From: Tolypothrix sp. PCC 7712
GTDB taxonomy: Bacteria; Cyanobacteriota; Cyanobacteriia; Cyanobacteriales; Nostocaceae
NCBI RefSeq assembly: GCF_025860405.1
Contig: NZ_CP063785.1
Coordinates: 124,001 to 188,000, forward strand
Direction of reading: 5' to 3'
DNA: 64,000 bases
The position numbers were made by a program, and so were the translations under genes. The notes under the pieces are model-generated. The model saw only the letters and a list, made by a program, of their open reading frames with translations. It was not told the origin of the DNA and did not search any database. Numbering within the stretch: the first letter of the stretch is position 1; every line of letters starts with the position of its first letter. Of this stretch, positions 9,202 to 17,648 are shown in pieces.

Positions 9202-11619
9202 TTAGCGTTGCATATGCTGCGCTAATAGTTGTTGTGCTCTTGGCTTGAATACTAAATAAAATAGTATTTCTAAGTAGCGGAGCATATCTTCACGATTTTC
9301 TTGGGAAGTATAATTCCAAAAACCATAAATTCTGGCAAGGGAAAGTAAGCGTGTAGTGTGAATTTTCCAAGTGTAATTTGTCAAAACCCTCTTAATTGAT
9401 TGTTGAGAAACTTTCAACCAATATTCTGTATTTTTGTCGCATTTATGAACAAACTCCAGAATTACTTGTGCCATTTCTTCTAGACGAGTAGGGTTGATAT
9501 AAAATCCATTTACCCCGTTTTGAATAATTTCTAATGGGCCACCAAACTGAGTAGCAAAAGTAGGTAAACCGCTAATCATTGCTTCTAAAACTGTAAGACC
9601 AAAAGCTTCAAATAAAGCAGGTTGGACAAAAACTCCTTGATGATCAGCAATCAAGCGATAAATTTCTCCCGAATCATTTTTAGATAAGCGAACACCTAAC
9701 CAGCGAATTTTTCCGTGGAGATTGTATTGGTCAATGATTCTGTAGAGTTTTTCAATTTCCGTAGCTTCTTCGTAATCGCTGCTGTCTTCAACTCGTAATT
9801 TACCCGCTACCAAAATCAAGTTACAGTGTTGTTGTAATTCCTCACTTTTGCCAAAACACTCTGCTAAACCTGTGAGGTTTTTAATTCTATCTAAACGCGC
9901 CATTGAAAATATAGGTCGCTTGTTGGGGTCATCTAATTTGCCATATACCAGATTGGAATCTTCGAGATTAAATAGCAAATTCTCCAAGCGATCGCGTTCT
10001 GAGTGAAATCGTCTATCTGTATCTGTATAAGGAAAGAAATAACTTTCGTTCACCCCAGGCGGCACTAAATTAAACTTAGGACTGAATAACTCTATGCCAT
10101 CTACAACATGATATAATTCAGGCATAGTAAAACTCTTATAAGATTCGTACTGCCCTACACTATCTGGCGTACCGACAATTTCTTGATAGGTACTGCTAAT
10201 AATAAAATTAGCCGCATTCATGGCAATTAAGTCAGCAGTAAACTGGAGTGAAAAATGATACTTATCTTCTAAGTCTTGCCAGTAGAGATTACTAAATAGA
10301 TATTTAGATTTTTCTAAAGCATGGGCAATATTACACTGGGTAACTTTTAAACGACGCGCCAGTAAAAAAGCAACTAAATTCCCATCAGAATAGTTACCAA
10401 CAATTAAATCTGGTTTCCCGTGAAATTCAGCTAAGACTTCTTTTTCGGCATCAATTGCATAAGTTTCTAAGTAGGGCCAAATTTCAAACCGAGAAATCCA
10501 ATTTTGTGTCACATTAGGATTAAATTCCCGGAAAGGAACTCGCAAAATCCAGACATTTGTAGTGCCATAAACTTTCTCTAAACGCTGATTGCAGCGAGTA
10601 CCATCACAATTGGAAATCAATCGAGAAAGAATGATAACTTTTGGCTGGACATGAATCAAATCCAATCCTGCCAAAGTTATATCTTCTTGGAGTTGTTGTT
10701 CTAAACTTCTAGCTTGGTCTAAAACATAAACTACTTGTCCACCTGTGTCAGGTCTTCCCAAAACTCCTTCCTGTCCAAACCAGCCGTGAACTGATACCAA
10801 AACGATGCGAAACATCATTGGTATGCGAGACAACAAGTTTTCTAAAGCCTGGTGGTCAGGTGAATCAATTAATCCATCTAAAAGTTCTAAGCTTTCTTGA
10901 ATGCGACCTGCGGTGTTACCCCATCCCGGCTCAAATCCCATCTCTTGCAGTTCAAAACACAATTGGCTGTAGGGAGTCGTAGCAGGATATTGGTTAACAA
11001 AACCCAGTGCTAATTTGACCTGTTGTGATAGTTGCTGCTGATTTTGAATCCGGGGGTTAATTAGCAGTTGTGTACCGTTATAGTTATGCAGACTTAGGAA
11101 TTGAAACAGCCTTTCTTGCAACTGTTGCGACTCCTGAAGTTTGCTGGATAAGTAGCGGTTGAGAAACTGTACACCTTTACCAATGTTTTTGGGATCGCGA
11201 ATTGTCGGTGAATAATCATACAATGGATGAAAATCCAGTTCTAAGAGATTACCTTGGTGAGGGTGAAAGCGATTGACAAAGCGATCGCGCAAGTCTAACA
11301 ATTCTTCTACGGTCATTGGTTCAACTTGCAGGTCTTCCGTAATGTGAAATACCTGTTGATTTGCAATCTTTGGTCTCACTACTAAGCAATAATTGCCATT
11401 GTCAAGGATAATTTCTTGGGTGAAGTAGATGAGTTTTCCCAATTGAGAAGTACTACAAAAAAATTCTGACTTTTCCTGGCTTTTACAGTAATCACTAAAA
11501 GCGGTCAGAATATCATTTCTTAGGAGATATTGTTGATTTTGCTGGCGTAATTGATGTAAAAATTGACGAAAATCAATGCTTTCTTCACTTTGCAAAATAT
11601 CATTAATTAGTTCCAGCAT
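9202..11619 (-). CDS. susA: Sucrose synthase
   Basis: At 805 residues it matches the length of plant and cyanobacterial sucrose synthases. The N-terminal ~250 residues are the regulatory domain. The GT-B catalytic core begins with VSVHGWFGQEGVLGRPDTGGQVVY (here split: VSVHGWFGQE and GRPDTGGQVVYVLDQA). Later come the FSMARLDRIKNL nucleotide-site strand (~570) and the E-x7-E retaining glycosyltransferase motif in LFEAFGLTVLEAM (~670-682). The enzyme catalyses reversible cleavage of sucrose by UDP/ADP to fructose and NDP-glucose in the cytosol. In heterocystous cyanobacteria it is the main sucrose-cleaving enzyme, linked to N2 fixation and glycogen metabolism (established). It is preceded by AAGGA and lies 31 bp after the STAS gene, in a promoter-sharing sucrose operon. 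Confidence 0.95.
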   Translation of the reverse strand: MLELINDILQSEESIDFRQFLHQLRQQNQQYLLRNDILTAFSDYCKSQEKSEFFCSTSQLGKLIYFTQEIILDNGNYCLVVRPKIANQQVFHITEDLQVEPMTVEELLDLRDRFVNRFHPHQGNLLELDFHPLYDYSPTIRDPKNIGKGVQFLNRYLSSKLQESQQLQERLFQFLSLHNYNGTQLLINPRIQNQQQLSQQVKLALGFVNQYPATTPYSQLCFELQEMGFEPGWGNTAGRIQESLELLDGLIDSPDHQALENLLSRIPMMFRIVLVSVHGWFGQEGVLGRPDTGGQVVYVLDQARSLEQQLQEDITLAGLDLIHVQPKVIILSRLISNCDGTRCNQRLEKVYGTTNVWILRVPFREFNPNVTQNWISRFEIWPYLETYAIDAEKEVLAEFHGKPDLIVGNYSDGNLVAFLLARRLKVTQCNIAHALEKSKYLFSNLYWQDLEDKYHFSLQFTADLIAMNAANFIISSTYQEIVGTPDSVGQYESYKSFTMPELYHVVDGIELFSPKFNLVPPGVNESYFFPYTDTDRRFHSERDRLENLLFNLEDSNLVYGKLDDPNKRPIFSMARLDRIKNLTGLAECFGKSEELQQHCNLILVAGKLRVEDSSDYEEATEIEKLYRIIDQYNLHGKIRWLGVRLSKNDSGEIYRLIADHQGVFVQPALFEAFGLTVLEAMISGLPTFATQFGGPLEIIQNGVNGFYINPTRLEEMAQVILEFVHKCDKNTEYWLKVSQQSIKRVLTNYTWKIHTTRLLSLARIYGFWNYTSQENREDMLRYLEILFYLVFKPRAQQLLAQHMQR

Positions 11620-11650
11620 AACAAATCCTTATGAATATCAAAGTTGTCAG

Positions 11651-12013
11651 TTATAAATAAGCTGGCAAGAATTTTTTTAAAGCTTCTTCTTCAGTGTCAA
11701 AAATTTCCAACATTGTATCCATCATGGTGACTTCAAAAATTAATTTGGCTGTAGGCAGCAGACTACAAATGCAGAATCTACCTTTAAATTGTTGAACAAT
11801 CCGCTTTCCAGCCACTAAAGAAGATAAACCAGCACTATCAATGAAAGTTACTTGAGCGAGATTGACTATTACATAGCAACTGATTTGAGAAATACACTCT
11901 TGTAATTTCATCTTTAGCTGCCAAGATGTGCTAATATCTAGCCGAACCTTAGGTTGCAATATAATTACTGTATTTCCATCTTTGGTTATATGTTTCCTAT
12001 CCTCAATTTCCAT
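11651..12013 (-). CDS. STAS-domain protein (anti-sigma-factor antagonist type)
   Basis: This 120-residue single STAS domain has the pattern VYVIVNLAQVTFIDSAGLSSLVAG near residues 46-70 (seen as CYVIVNLAQV and FIDSAGLSSL). The Ser after FID is the position phosphorylated by anti-sigma kinases in SpoIIAA/RsbV-type proteins (established). It is unusual to find a partner-switch protein inside a sucrose operon, between sucrose-phosphate synthase (88 bp) and sucrose synthase (31 bp). I infer either regulation of enzyme or gene activity by phosphorylation, or coupling of the operon to a stress partner-switch. No cognate kinase or phosphatase of that class is in this window. Confidence 0.88.
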   Translation of the reverse strand: MEIEDRKHITKDGNTVIILQPKVRLDISTSWQLKMKLQECISQISCYVIVNLAQVTFIDSAGLSSLVAGKRIVQQFKGRFCICSLLPTAKLIFEVTMMDTMLEIFDTEEEALKKFLPAYL

Positions 12014-12101
12014 CTCTATATCTGCCTCTTCTCGGCATAACGTTAAATTTTACATTCACAATACCCAACTTAAATTGAATTAAAAAATTGCCAATTTGGG
12101 C

Positions 12102-13541
12102 TTAATTATTGACCCACTGCACAGTACCATTAGAAAAGGAGTCAACTAATTTTTCTAGAGCTTTGATGTCACTAGGTTTTAAGGCTTTTGACTTTAACAA
12201 AGTTTGAATTTGCCTTTCTACATTCGGAGTTAAATTATGAGTTTTAATGATTTCTTGAACGCAGGTAGAAAGGGTTAATAATTGATAGAGTTCGTAGATG
12301 TGGTTGGCAACTGCTTGCGTACTAAAACGAGACTGAACCCAATGATGTGCAGCATTGCTATAAAACTGTGTCAGACTAGGGTTGTCTAATAAATTACTAA
12401 TAGCTCTGGTTAAATCATGATGATTGCCAGGAGGAACTAACAGCCCAGTTTTACCATGCACAACTGTATGCTGTAATCCTCCGACGTTACTAGCAATTAC
12501 AGGTGTTCCTGCTGCCATGGCTTCAATTGCCACTAAACCAAAAGGTTCATAATAACTGGGAACAACACAAACATTGGCAGCGGCATAATAAGCAGGTAAC
12601 TGTGCTTGTAAAATCCGTCCTGTAAATACTGTAACTGCTTCTAAACCAAGCTTCTTGACTAAGGCTTGAATACGTTGTTGTTCTTGAAAGTCTGCACCAT
12701 CTTCACGACTACCACCGACCAAATAAAGTTGAAAGGAATAAGGTAAAGCAGCGCAAGCCCTAACTAAAGTTTCAATTCCCTTGCGACGGTCAAAGCGTCC
12801 TACATACAAAATTACTCGAGCATCTGGACTAATTCCCAATTCTTGACGAGCAATATTTTGGCTGACAGAACTAAAATGTTCAGTATTAATGCCGCAAGGA
12901 ATGACTTTAATCCTTCCTTTTTGGGAAATGAATTGACGCAGGTCGTCAACTTCTTGGGGACTGGTAGAAATTACACAATCTGTTTGCTCTAAAATTGCTT
13001 TTTCTACACAATGGCGAATCTGAGCAATTGGCGGCGGATTTTGCTCATCACGGTATTTAACTGCGCCAATGGAATGATAGGTATGAACTTGGGGTAATCC
13101 CAGTTGAGATTTGAGTTGTAATCCTACCCAACCAGAAAGCCAATAATTCGTATGAATTAGTGCATAGTTCCGCCCTGTTCGCTGTTGAAAATCCAGCCAA
13201 GATGTCACAAATTCTGGTAAATACTCAAATAACTCGGTTCTAGGAATAAAGTTTGCTGGCCCTGCACTTAGACGAATGGTGCGACACCCTGGCGCTAGCT
13301 CCACAATTTCTTCTTGGTTGAGATGTTCGCGTCGGGTAAAAATATCCACCTGACATCCTTTTTTTGCTAATGCTAATCCCAATTCCCGCACGTAGATATT
13401 TTGGCCACCGGCTCCTTCTTTTCCAATTTCAGCCGTGGGATCTCCATGAACTGAAATTAATGCATAAGTGGGTTGAGAATGTGTTTCTGGCTGAGAATTT
13501 TCCACAGACCCGACTAAATTCAAAGGAACAAGATTATTCAT
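12102..13541 (-). CDS. Sucrose-phosphate synthase-type GT4 glycosyltransferase
   Basis: This is a protein of about 479 residues; a TTG two codons upstream at 13547 gives 481. It has a GT-B fold with the sucrose-phosphate-synthase hallmark ISVHGDPTAEIG and EGAGGQNIYVREL near the N-terminus, then VHTYHSIG, ILYVGRFDRRKG (~250) and the retaining E-x7-E motif in YYEPFGLVAIEAMAAGTPV (~335-352). Cyanobacterial SPS makes sucrose-6-phosphate from UDP/ADP-glucose and fructose-6-phosphate. Related actinobacterial enzymes make other glucosides, so substrate assignment leans on its neighbours: sucrose synthase and an SPP-like gene in the same operon. The C-terminal ~70 residues extend beyond the minimal GT. 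The start chosen is ATG 13539-13541, preceded by a GGTAG box. Confidence 0.88.
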   Translation of the reverse strand: MNNLVPLNLVGSVENSQPETHSQPTYALISVHGDPTAEIGKEGAGGQNIYVRELGLALAKKGCQVDIFTRREHLNQEEIVELAPGCRTIRLSAGPANFIPRTELFEYLPEFVTSWLDFQQRTGRNYALIHTNYWLSGWVGLQLKSQLGLPQVHTYHSIGAVKYRDEQNPPPIAQIRHCVEKAILEQTDCVISTSPQEVDDLRQFISQKGRIKVIPCGINTEHFSSVSQNIARQELGISPDARVILYVGRFDRRKGIETLVRACAALPYSFQLYLVGGSREDGADFQEQQRIQALVKKLGLEAVTVFTGRILQAQLPAYYAAANVCVVPSYYEPFGLVAIEAMAAGTPVIASNVGGLQHTVVHGKTGLLVPPGNHHDLTRAISNLLDNPSLTQFYSNAAHHWVQSRFSTQAVANHIYELYQLLTLSTCVQEIIKTHNLTPNVERQIQTLLKSKALKPSDIKALEKLVDSFSNGTVQWVNN

Positions 13542-13597
13542 GGTCAAATTTCTACCTACAAAAGATTTTTAATTAACTACTGGTGTTAGGAGTTAAA

Positions 13598-13819
13598 TTA
13601 CTGAGCATTAAAAAAAGTTTGCAGCAACTTTCTAGATAATACAAAAGGATGAAATTTATCGATTTTTTTGCTGTTTTTAGAGGGTTCTGGTAGAGAATCA
13701 ACGAGTAATCGCATTGCCTCATGAACTGATATATGATTAGTTTCTGCATAAATTCTGAGCTTTAAGTATTGCTCACTAGTGAGCAGGATGTTGGCAATAT
13801 TTACTGAGAATTGAGACAT
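13598..13819 (-). CDS. Ribbon-helix-helix-like microprotein heading the sucrose operon
   Basis: This 73-residue protein is clearly paralogous to the 74-residue product at 19469-19693. Both begin MS.F.VNIAN and share LT.EQY.KL, the helix ending LL.DSLP.PS, and an LS...LQ.F tail. The first ~42 residues (short strand NIANILLT, helix EQYLKLRIYAE, turn HISV, helix HEAMRLLVDSL) resemble the ribbon-helix-helix/CopG plan, but I cannot confirm DNA binding. It is the first gene after an iteron-type promoter at 13870-13926, and SPS follows 56 bp later. Its paralogue has the same position in the PBP operon, so a leader, regulator or adaptor role is inferred. Confidence 0.8.
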   Translation of the reverse strand: MSQFSVNIANILLTSEQYLKLRIYAETNHISVHEAMRLLVDSLPEPSKNSKKIDKFHPFVLSRKLLQTFFNAQ

Positions 13820-13869
13820 AGTAATTTACTCAAACCGGAAACAATATTGCAAAATCTGGGTCTTTTGAG

Positions 13870-13926
13870 ATGTTACTTCTTAGAAGTTCAAATATCGGGT
13901 ATTAATCGGGTAAAAATCGGTGATTC
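13870..13926 (-). promoter_or_regulatory. Iteron promoter of the sucrose operon: three 11-bp direct repeats plus -10 box
   Basis: On the + strand the 6-mers ATCGGG, ATCGGG and ATCGGT start at 13894, 13905 and 13916, exactly 11 bp apart, one helical turn. Read leftward, the proximal CCC is followed by 21 bp and then TAACAT (13875-13870). The same geometry (CCC, 21 bp, TAnnnT) occurs at 14613, 19744 and 20330. The predicted transcript starts near 13863, about 44 nt before the microprotein ATG. Tandem sites with one-turn spacing abutting the -35 region are typical of OmpR/PhoB-class activators (established). The candidate protein is the regulator encoded at 14671-15348 (inference). Confidence 0.75.
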
Positions 13927-14011
13927 ATCAAATTTAATAGCTCTAGTATGACTATTTCATACCATTTGGGAACTTTAAATTTGAGATTTTGGCTGGTTAA
14001 ATATTTAGTGA

Positions 14012-14069
14012 CAGTCAACCGTCAACCGTCAACCATCAACAGTCAACCATCAACAGTCAACCATCAACG
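14012..14069. repeat. STRR heptanucleotide array
   Basis: About eight tandem 7-mers of the GTCAACC/ATCAACA type occupy this segment. Such short tandemly repeated repetitive sequences are characteristic of heterocystous cyanobacteria. Other arrays in the window are at about 19909, 22945, 27610, 30058, 33285 and 39138. Confidence 0.9.
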
Positions 14070-14080
14070 ATAGGTTTAAA

Positions 14081-14130
14081 AATAAAGCCCACTTACCCTT
14101 CAGTAACGTCAAGGATAGGTGGGCTTTATT
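14081..14130. terminator. Hairpin terminator, possibly bidirectional
   Basis: Arms AATAAAGCCCAC (14081-14092) and GTGGGCTTTATT (14119-14130) pair perfectly over 12 bp around a 26-nt loop and are flanked by A- and T-rich tracts on both sides. It lies upstream of the sucrose operon promoter and downstream of the first putative sRNA, so it may insulate leftward or rightward transcripts. Confidence 0.6.
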
Positions 14131-14165
14131 TATCTAGATGCACCCTGAAACTTTTCAGGTATCAA

Positions 14166-14300
14166 ACTGGGATGCTCCCATTATGCTTGTGAGCATAACT
14201 TTTGAGGTTCCTTGTGGTTTAGGAAAAGGATAAAAGAAAAGGGTGAACTCAAACCTTTCCTTTTTTCCCATTAACCAAACTGCACTGGGATGCTCCCATT
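14166..14300. repeat. Pair of 17-bp direct repeats, each a small hairpin
   Basis: The 17-mer ACTGGGATGCTCCCATT occurs at 14166-14182 and again at 14284-14300. Each copy can fold (TGGGA, TGC, TCCCA). Between them lie another small inverted repeat (ATGCT TGTG AGCAT, 14183-14196) and a purine-rich/pyrimidine-rich pair around 14220-14270. The segment has no ORF. It could be a structured RNA or a degraded repeat element. Confidence 0.55.
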
Positions 14301-14380
14301 CCTGAATAATCTAGTACAATACGGCTGAAATAAGCCACCCATTGAAAACAAGCGAAAAGCTTACAAAATCATCATTCTTT

Positions 14381-14520
14381 CTTTTGACTTTTGACTCCTT
14401 TGGAGTTCGCCAGTTGCTTTATGCCGACGGCACTTCCTTCAAGTCGGCAAAGCCGCCCAACGGAGTGCCTTGGGAACCCGTCCACCGCACTGGCTCACTT
14501 TTTACTTTTGCCGTGTTGTA
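14381..14520. repeat. Dispersed GC-rich repeat (non-coding)
   Basis: A GC-rich block containing GACTCCTTTGGAGTTCGCC, GCCGACGGCACTTCC, AAGTCGGCAAAGCCGCCC and GGAGTGCCTTGGGAACCCG sits in an AT-rich setting. It has internal inverted segments (GCCGAC/GTCGGC) and the look of the interspersed repeats common in Nostoc-type intergenic DNA. A 60-codon ORF across it has no protein-like features and is not annotated. Confidence 0.6.
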
Positions 14521-14535
14521 CTAGCCTGATTGATG

Positions 14536-14606
14536 AATAATTAAATCTCCAAACGAAATAATTAAGATGTTTGGAGAAAATGTGGTGTTCCAGAGGAGTT
14601 ATTCTT
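14536..14606 (-). ncRNA. Putative small RNA A (iteron-controlled, with terminator hairpin)
   Basis: Leftward from the promoter at 14613-14669, a ~71-nt transcript is predicted. It has a 5' single-stranded part containing ACUCCUCU (complementary to Shine-Dalgarno-like AGAGGAGU), then a 9-bp stem UCUCCAAAC/GUUUGGAGA (14577-14569 and 14554-14546) and a U-rich tail. The same arrangement, with similar sequence, is found at 20251-20323 (sRNA B). No ORF is present. It lies directly after the response-regulator gene. The promoter, sequence and hairpin are visible; expression and targets are inferred. Confidence 0.6.
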
Positions 14607-14612
14607 TGTAGA

Positions 14613-14669
14613 ACTTTAACAATTAATAGTGAAGTTAACGGGTAAATATCGGTGAGAAATCGGGTATTT
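14613..14669 (-). promoter_or_regulatory. Iteron promoter of putative sRNA A
   Basis: Repeats start at 14637 (AACGGG), 14648 (ATCGGT) and 14659 (ATCGGG), 11 bp apart. Leftward, CCC is followed by 21 bp and TAAAGT (14618-14613). The array ends two bases before the stop codon of the response-regulator gene. Geometry and orientation are the same as at the sucrose and PBP operons, but no protein-coding gene follows, only the hairpin-ended sRNA segment. Confidence 0.7.
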
Positions 14670-14670
14670 G

Positions 14671-15348
14671 CTAAAGCTGCTTTAAGCGATAGCCTAATCC
14701 ATGAACTGTTTCAATAAAATCATCAGGAGCACCTATTTCTCGGAGTTTATTTCTGAGACTCTTAATGTGAGATTTCACAGTTTCTTCGCTGGGTGGATCG
14801 TTCAGTGACCAGATGCGTTCAATGATTCCAGTGCGGCTGAGTACCCGCCGACCGCTAGAAACCAAGAGTTCTAAAAGGGCAAATTCTTTGGGTGTCAGAT
14901 GTAGAGGATGTTCAGCATAGGTGACTTCATAAGTGCTGGAATTTAAATGCAAATCGCCCCAACTCAAGCCACCGAAAGAAGTAGCGCTTTGATTGCGGCG
15001 TAACAATGCACGAATGCGCGCCATGAGTTCTGGCATTTCAAAAGGCTTTACCATATAGTCATCTGCTCCGGCATCTAAGCCAGTAACTTTATCAGCCAGG
15101 GTATCGCGTGCTGTTAACATCAGGACTGGTAGACTGCGGTTACGCGATCGCAAGCGTTGACAAAAACTGACACCGTCTAATTTAGGTAAAGTTATGTCTA
15201 GTACCACTAAGTCATATTCCAACCCCTTGATAAAATCCCATGCTTCTTCACCGTCTTGGGCTATATCTACTACATATTGACGGTCAGTCAGGGCTTCCAC
15301 TAGCATTTCTGCTAGCTGCACATCATCTTCAACTACCAAAATCCGCAT
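14671..15348 (-). CDS. OmpR-family response regulator
   Basis: This 225-residue protein has a receiver domain (~1-115) with acidic pocket EDD (residues 7-9), phospho-acceptor D51 in LVVLDITLP, the switch T in MLTARD (~80) and K in MVKPFE (~101). A winged-helix DNA-binding domain (~128-223) carries LTPKEFALLELL and the recognition segment EETVKSHIKSLRNKLRE, ending GLGYRL. It is 47-50% similar by eye to the N-terminal part of the large regulator at 34130. It is surrounded by four identical-geometry 11-bp iteron promoters, one of them touching its stop codon, and a CHASE3 kinase gene lies 5 kb away. It is the best in-window candidate for the iteron-binding activator (inference). Confidence 0.93.
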   Translation of the reverse strand: MRILVVEDDVQLAEMLVEALTDRQYVVDIAQDGEEAWDFIKGLEYDLVVLDITLPKLDGVSFCQRLRSRNRSLPVLMLTARDTLADKVTGLDAGADDYMVKPFEMPELMARIRALLRRNQSATSFGGLSWGDLHLNSSTYEVTYAEHPLHLTPKEFALLELLVSSGRRVLSRTGIIERIWSLNDPPSEETVKSHIKSLRNKLREIGAPDDFIETVHGLGYRLKQL

Positions 15349-15450
15349 TTCTTAAATATTTATTATCGTACATTCACAGGTTTAAGACCCATTCGTTTAC
15401 AGGTAGCATATTATTAGTGGGGGTTTAAATCCACGACTGAAAATGTCTTT

Positions 15451-15482
15451 AATTTTGAATTTTGAATTTTGAATTTTGAATT
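15451..15482. repeat. Short TTTTGAATT tandem repeat
   Basis: Four head-to-tail copies of an 8-bp AATTTTGA unit precede the response-regulator and PBP genes. Similar runs occur near 48010-48045 and 53338-53392. They are simple AT-rich repeats common in this type of genome, with no function assigned. Confidence 0.7.
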
Positions 15483-15513
15483 GTTAATGATACCTCATCT
15501 CACCTTAATATTT

Positions 15514-17439
15514 TCAATTGGATTTAGGCCGAGGAAACTTAGAAGGTGGCTGGAATCTTTCTACTGGTACATTCTTAAGTGCCTTCTGCATAAAATCACG
15601 CCAGACAGGGGCCACTGTCCCACCACCCGTTGCACTATGAGCTAATTGTCGGTTGTCGTCCCTCCCTACCCAAATAGCAGTCGTTAACTGTGGTACAGTG
15701 CCAATAAACCAAATATCCTTTTCTGAAGAAGTTGTACCAGTTTTGCCGGCGACTGGACGACCGATAGCAGCACCTCTACCAGTTCCTTCATTTACTACCG
15801 ATTGCATCACATCTAAAGTGGCAGCTGATGCCCAAGGGTCAAGAACTAGTTGCGGTTTTGGAGTATTATCGAGCAACACATTGCCACTACTATCAGTCAC
15901 ACGAGCAATAATCGTCGCTGGTGATTGCCAGCCATAATTAGCAAAAGTTGCATAAGCACTAGCCATTTCCAGTGGTGTGACACCAATTGCCCCTAGTGGT
16001 AAAGAACTTACCGGCACCATTGGACTCATAATGCCTAAGGTACGGCAAGTTTCAATGACTTTATCCATCCCTACAGCTTTACCAAGCTTGATTGCGGGAA
16101 TATTACGGGACAGGGACAGAGCAGTACGAATCGATATTGCTCCCATAAAGCTATTATCATAGTTGCGTGGATAATACCAACCGCTACCATCGCGATAACT
16201 AACTGGGGTATCTAGTATCGTGGAATTGGGTGTAAATTTACCACTGGCAAAAGCCGTATAGTAAACAAACGGCTTAAAAGAAGATCCAGGCTGACGCTGT
16301 GCTTGTGTGGCGCGGTTGAATTCGCTAGTTTTGGCATCAATACCACCCACTAGTGCTTTGACAAAATGTGTGCGCGGATCGATAGCGACTAAAGCCATTT
16401 GATTTTTATATATCCCTTCACTCTCAAGGGTTCGATGCCATTTCTTAATAGTGTCTTCTGCCATCAGTTGAAAGTCTGTATCTACTGTGGTTTGTACCCG
16501 CATTCCGGCTTTGAGTAATGCTTCACGCCCAAATTTTTTAATTAGTTCTTGAGCCACAGTATTGGTAACGTAAGGCAAAGCACTACCTTGAAAAGATTTG
16601 ATTTTACCAAGTTTGATTTTTTGGTTGAGGGCATCATTATATTCTTGCTGACTAATCCAATTTAATTCCAACATTCGCCCCAGTACTTCTTTCTGTTTTT
16701 GTTGAGCCAATTTCATATTCACAAACGGGCTATATTCTTCTGGGGCGGGAATTAAACCTGCCATCATTGCAGATTCAGCTAGAGTCAAATTTGCAGCTGA
16801 TTTATTAAAGTAAGTACGTGCGGCTGTTTGCACACCATAATTATTGTGCCCCCAATAAACTTGGTTGAGGTACATCTCTAAAATTTGGTCTTTAGTAATA
16901 ACTTGCTCTAACCTAATTGCTAATACTGCTTCGGCAATTTTTCGGGTAATAGCACGCTTTTGAGATAAAAACAGATTTTTCACTAACTGCATGGTGATTG
17001 TCGAACCACCTTCTCGCACACCCCCAGCTAACCAGTTTGCGATCGCAGCACGTCCAATCCCCACAGGATTAATACCGTGATGCCCAAAGAAATTACTATC
17101 TTCGCTAGCTAATACGGCTCGTTTTAAATTGGGAGAAATTGCATCTAAAGACACTACTTGTCGATTAGCTTCACCATGTATCCTGGCTAAAAGCTTGCCT
17201 TTTATATCATAGATATAAGTTGTTTCTGATGGGAAAAAGTTGCGTAATTGTCTCACATCTGGCAAATCTCGAAAACTAATAGCTAAACCAACTAAACCGC
17301 CAGATATTACAGAAGTTGATAACATAATGATGGATAGCAGTGTCCCACCAGTTACTTGACCAACTCCTTGCCAAAATTCAAACCTAGGTAAAGTCTGAAT
17401 TTTTGATTGTTGCGTATCAATAATTTTAGATGAAGACAC
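15514..17439 (-). CDS. Class A penicillin-binding protein (glycosyltransferase/transpeptidase)
   Basis: This 641-residue bifunctional PBP has one N-terminal membrane helix (~30-54). The GT51 transglycosylase domain carries the catalytic ASEDSNFFGHHG (E113) and GGSTITMQLVKN (144-155). The penicillin-binding transpeptidase domain carries SSFK (S386, K389), SRN (444-446) and KTGT (566-569). It polymerises lipid II glycan chains and cross-links peptides in the periplasm. It is 641 residues long with no large C-terminal extension, like cyanobacterial PBP1A-type paralogues. It starts at a GTG (17437-17439). It lies 209 bp after the FtsI-type gene on the same strand and is probably in the iteron-controlled wall operon. 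Confidence 0.94.
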   Translation of the reverse strand: MSSSKIIDTQQSKIQTLPRFEFWQGVGQVTGGTLLSIIMLSTSVISGGLVGLAISFRDLPDVRQLRNFFPSETTYIYDIKGKLLARIHGEANRQVVSLDAISPNLKRAVLASEDSNFFGHHGINPVGIGRAAIANWLAGGVREGGSTITMQLVKNLFLSQKRAITRKIAEAVLAIRLEQVITKDQILEMYLNQVYWGHNNYGVQTAARTYFNKSAANLTLAESAMMAGLIPAPEEYSPFVNMKLAQQKQKEVLGRMLELNWISQQEYNDALNQKIKLGKIKSFQGSALPYVTNTVAQELIKKFGREALLKAGMRVQTTVDTDFQLMAEDTIKKWHRTLESEGIYKNQMALVAIDPRTHFVKALVGGIDAKTSEFNRATQAQRQPGSSFKPFVYYTAFASGKFTPNSTILDTPVSYRDGSGWYYPRNYDNSFMGAISIRTALSLSRNIPAIKLGKAVGMDKVIETCRTLGIMSPMVPVSSLPLGAIGVTPLEMASAYATFANYGWQSPATIIARVTDSSGNVLLDNTPKPQLVLDPWASAATLDVMQSVVNEGTGRGAAIGRPVAGKTGTTSSEKDIWFIGTVPQLTTAIWVGRDDNRQLAHSATGGGTVAPVWRDFMQKALKNVPVERFQPPSKFPRPKSN

Positions 17440-17648
17440 GGCAATTATACCTTTTAATTTGTAAAATTAATTGAAATAAAATCGGAGAAAATGCCAAATT
17501 GACTTATAAATAGTTGAATTGGTAAATTAATTTCTGATAAATCTCATTTACCTACTGCTATGGTAGTAACGCTTAAGAAGAATTTAGCACCCTAAGTCTT
17601 AAGATAAATAAGAGCGATCGCTCTTGCAATATTCCTCATGTCATATAT

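Noticed and set aside
14012..14069. CRISPR-like array
   Set aside because: Units are contiguous heptamers without spacers; it is an STRR array. No cas genes are present.
14342..14524. 60-codon ORF near the first sRNA
   Set aside because: Consists mostly of a dispersed GC-rich repeat, with no plausible ribosome-binding site.
14578..14606. Identification of sRNA A as Yfr1 because of the ACUCCUCU string
   Set aside because: Yfr1 carries ACUCCUCACAC between two stem-loops; here the 5' stem and the CACAC part are absent.
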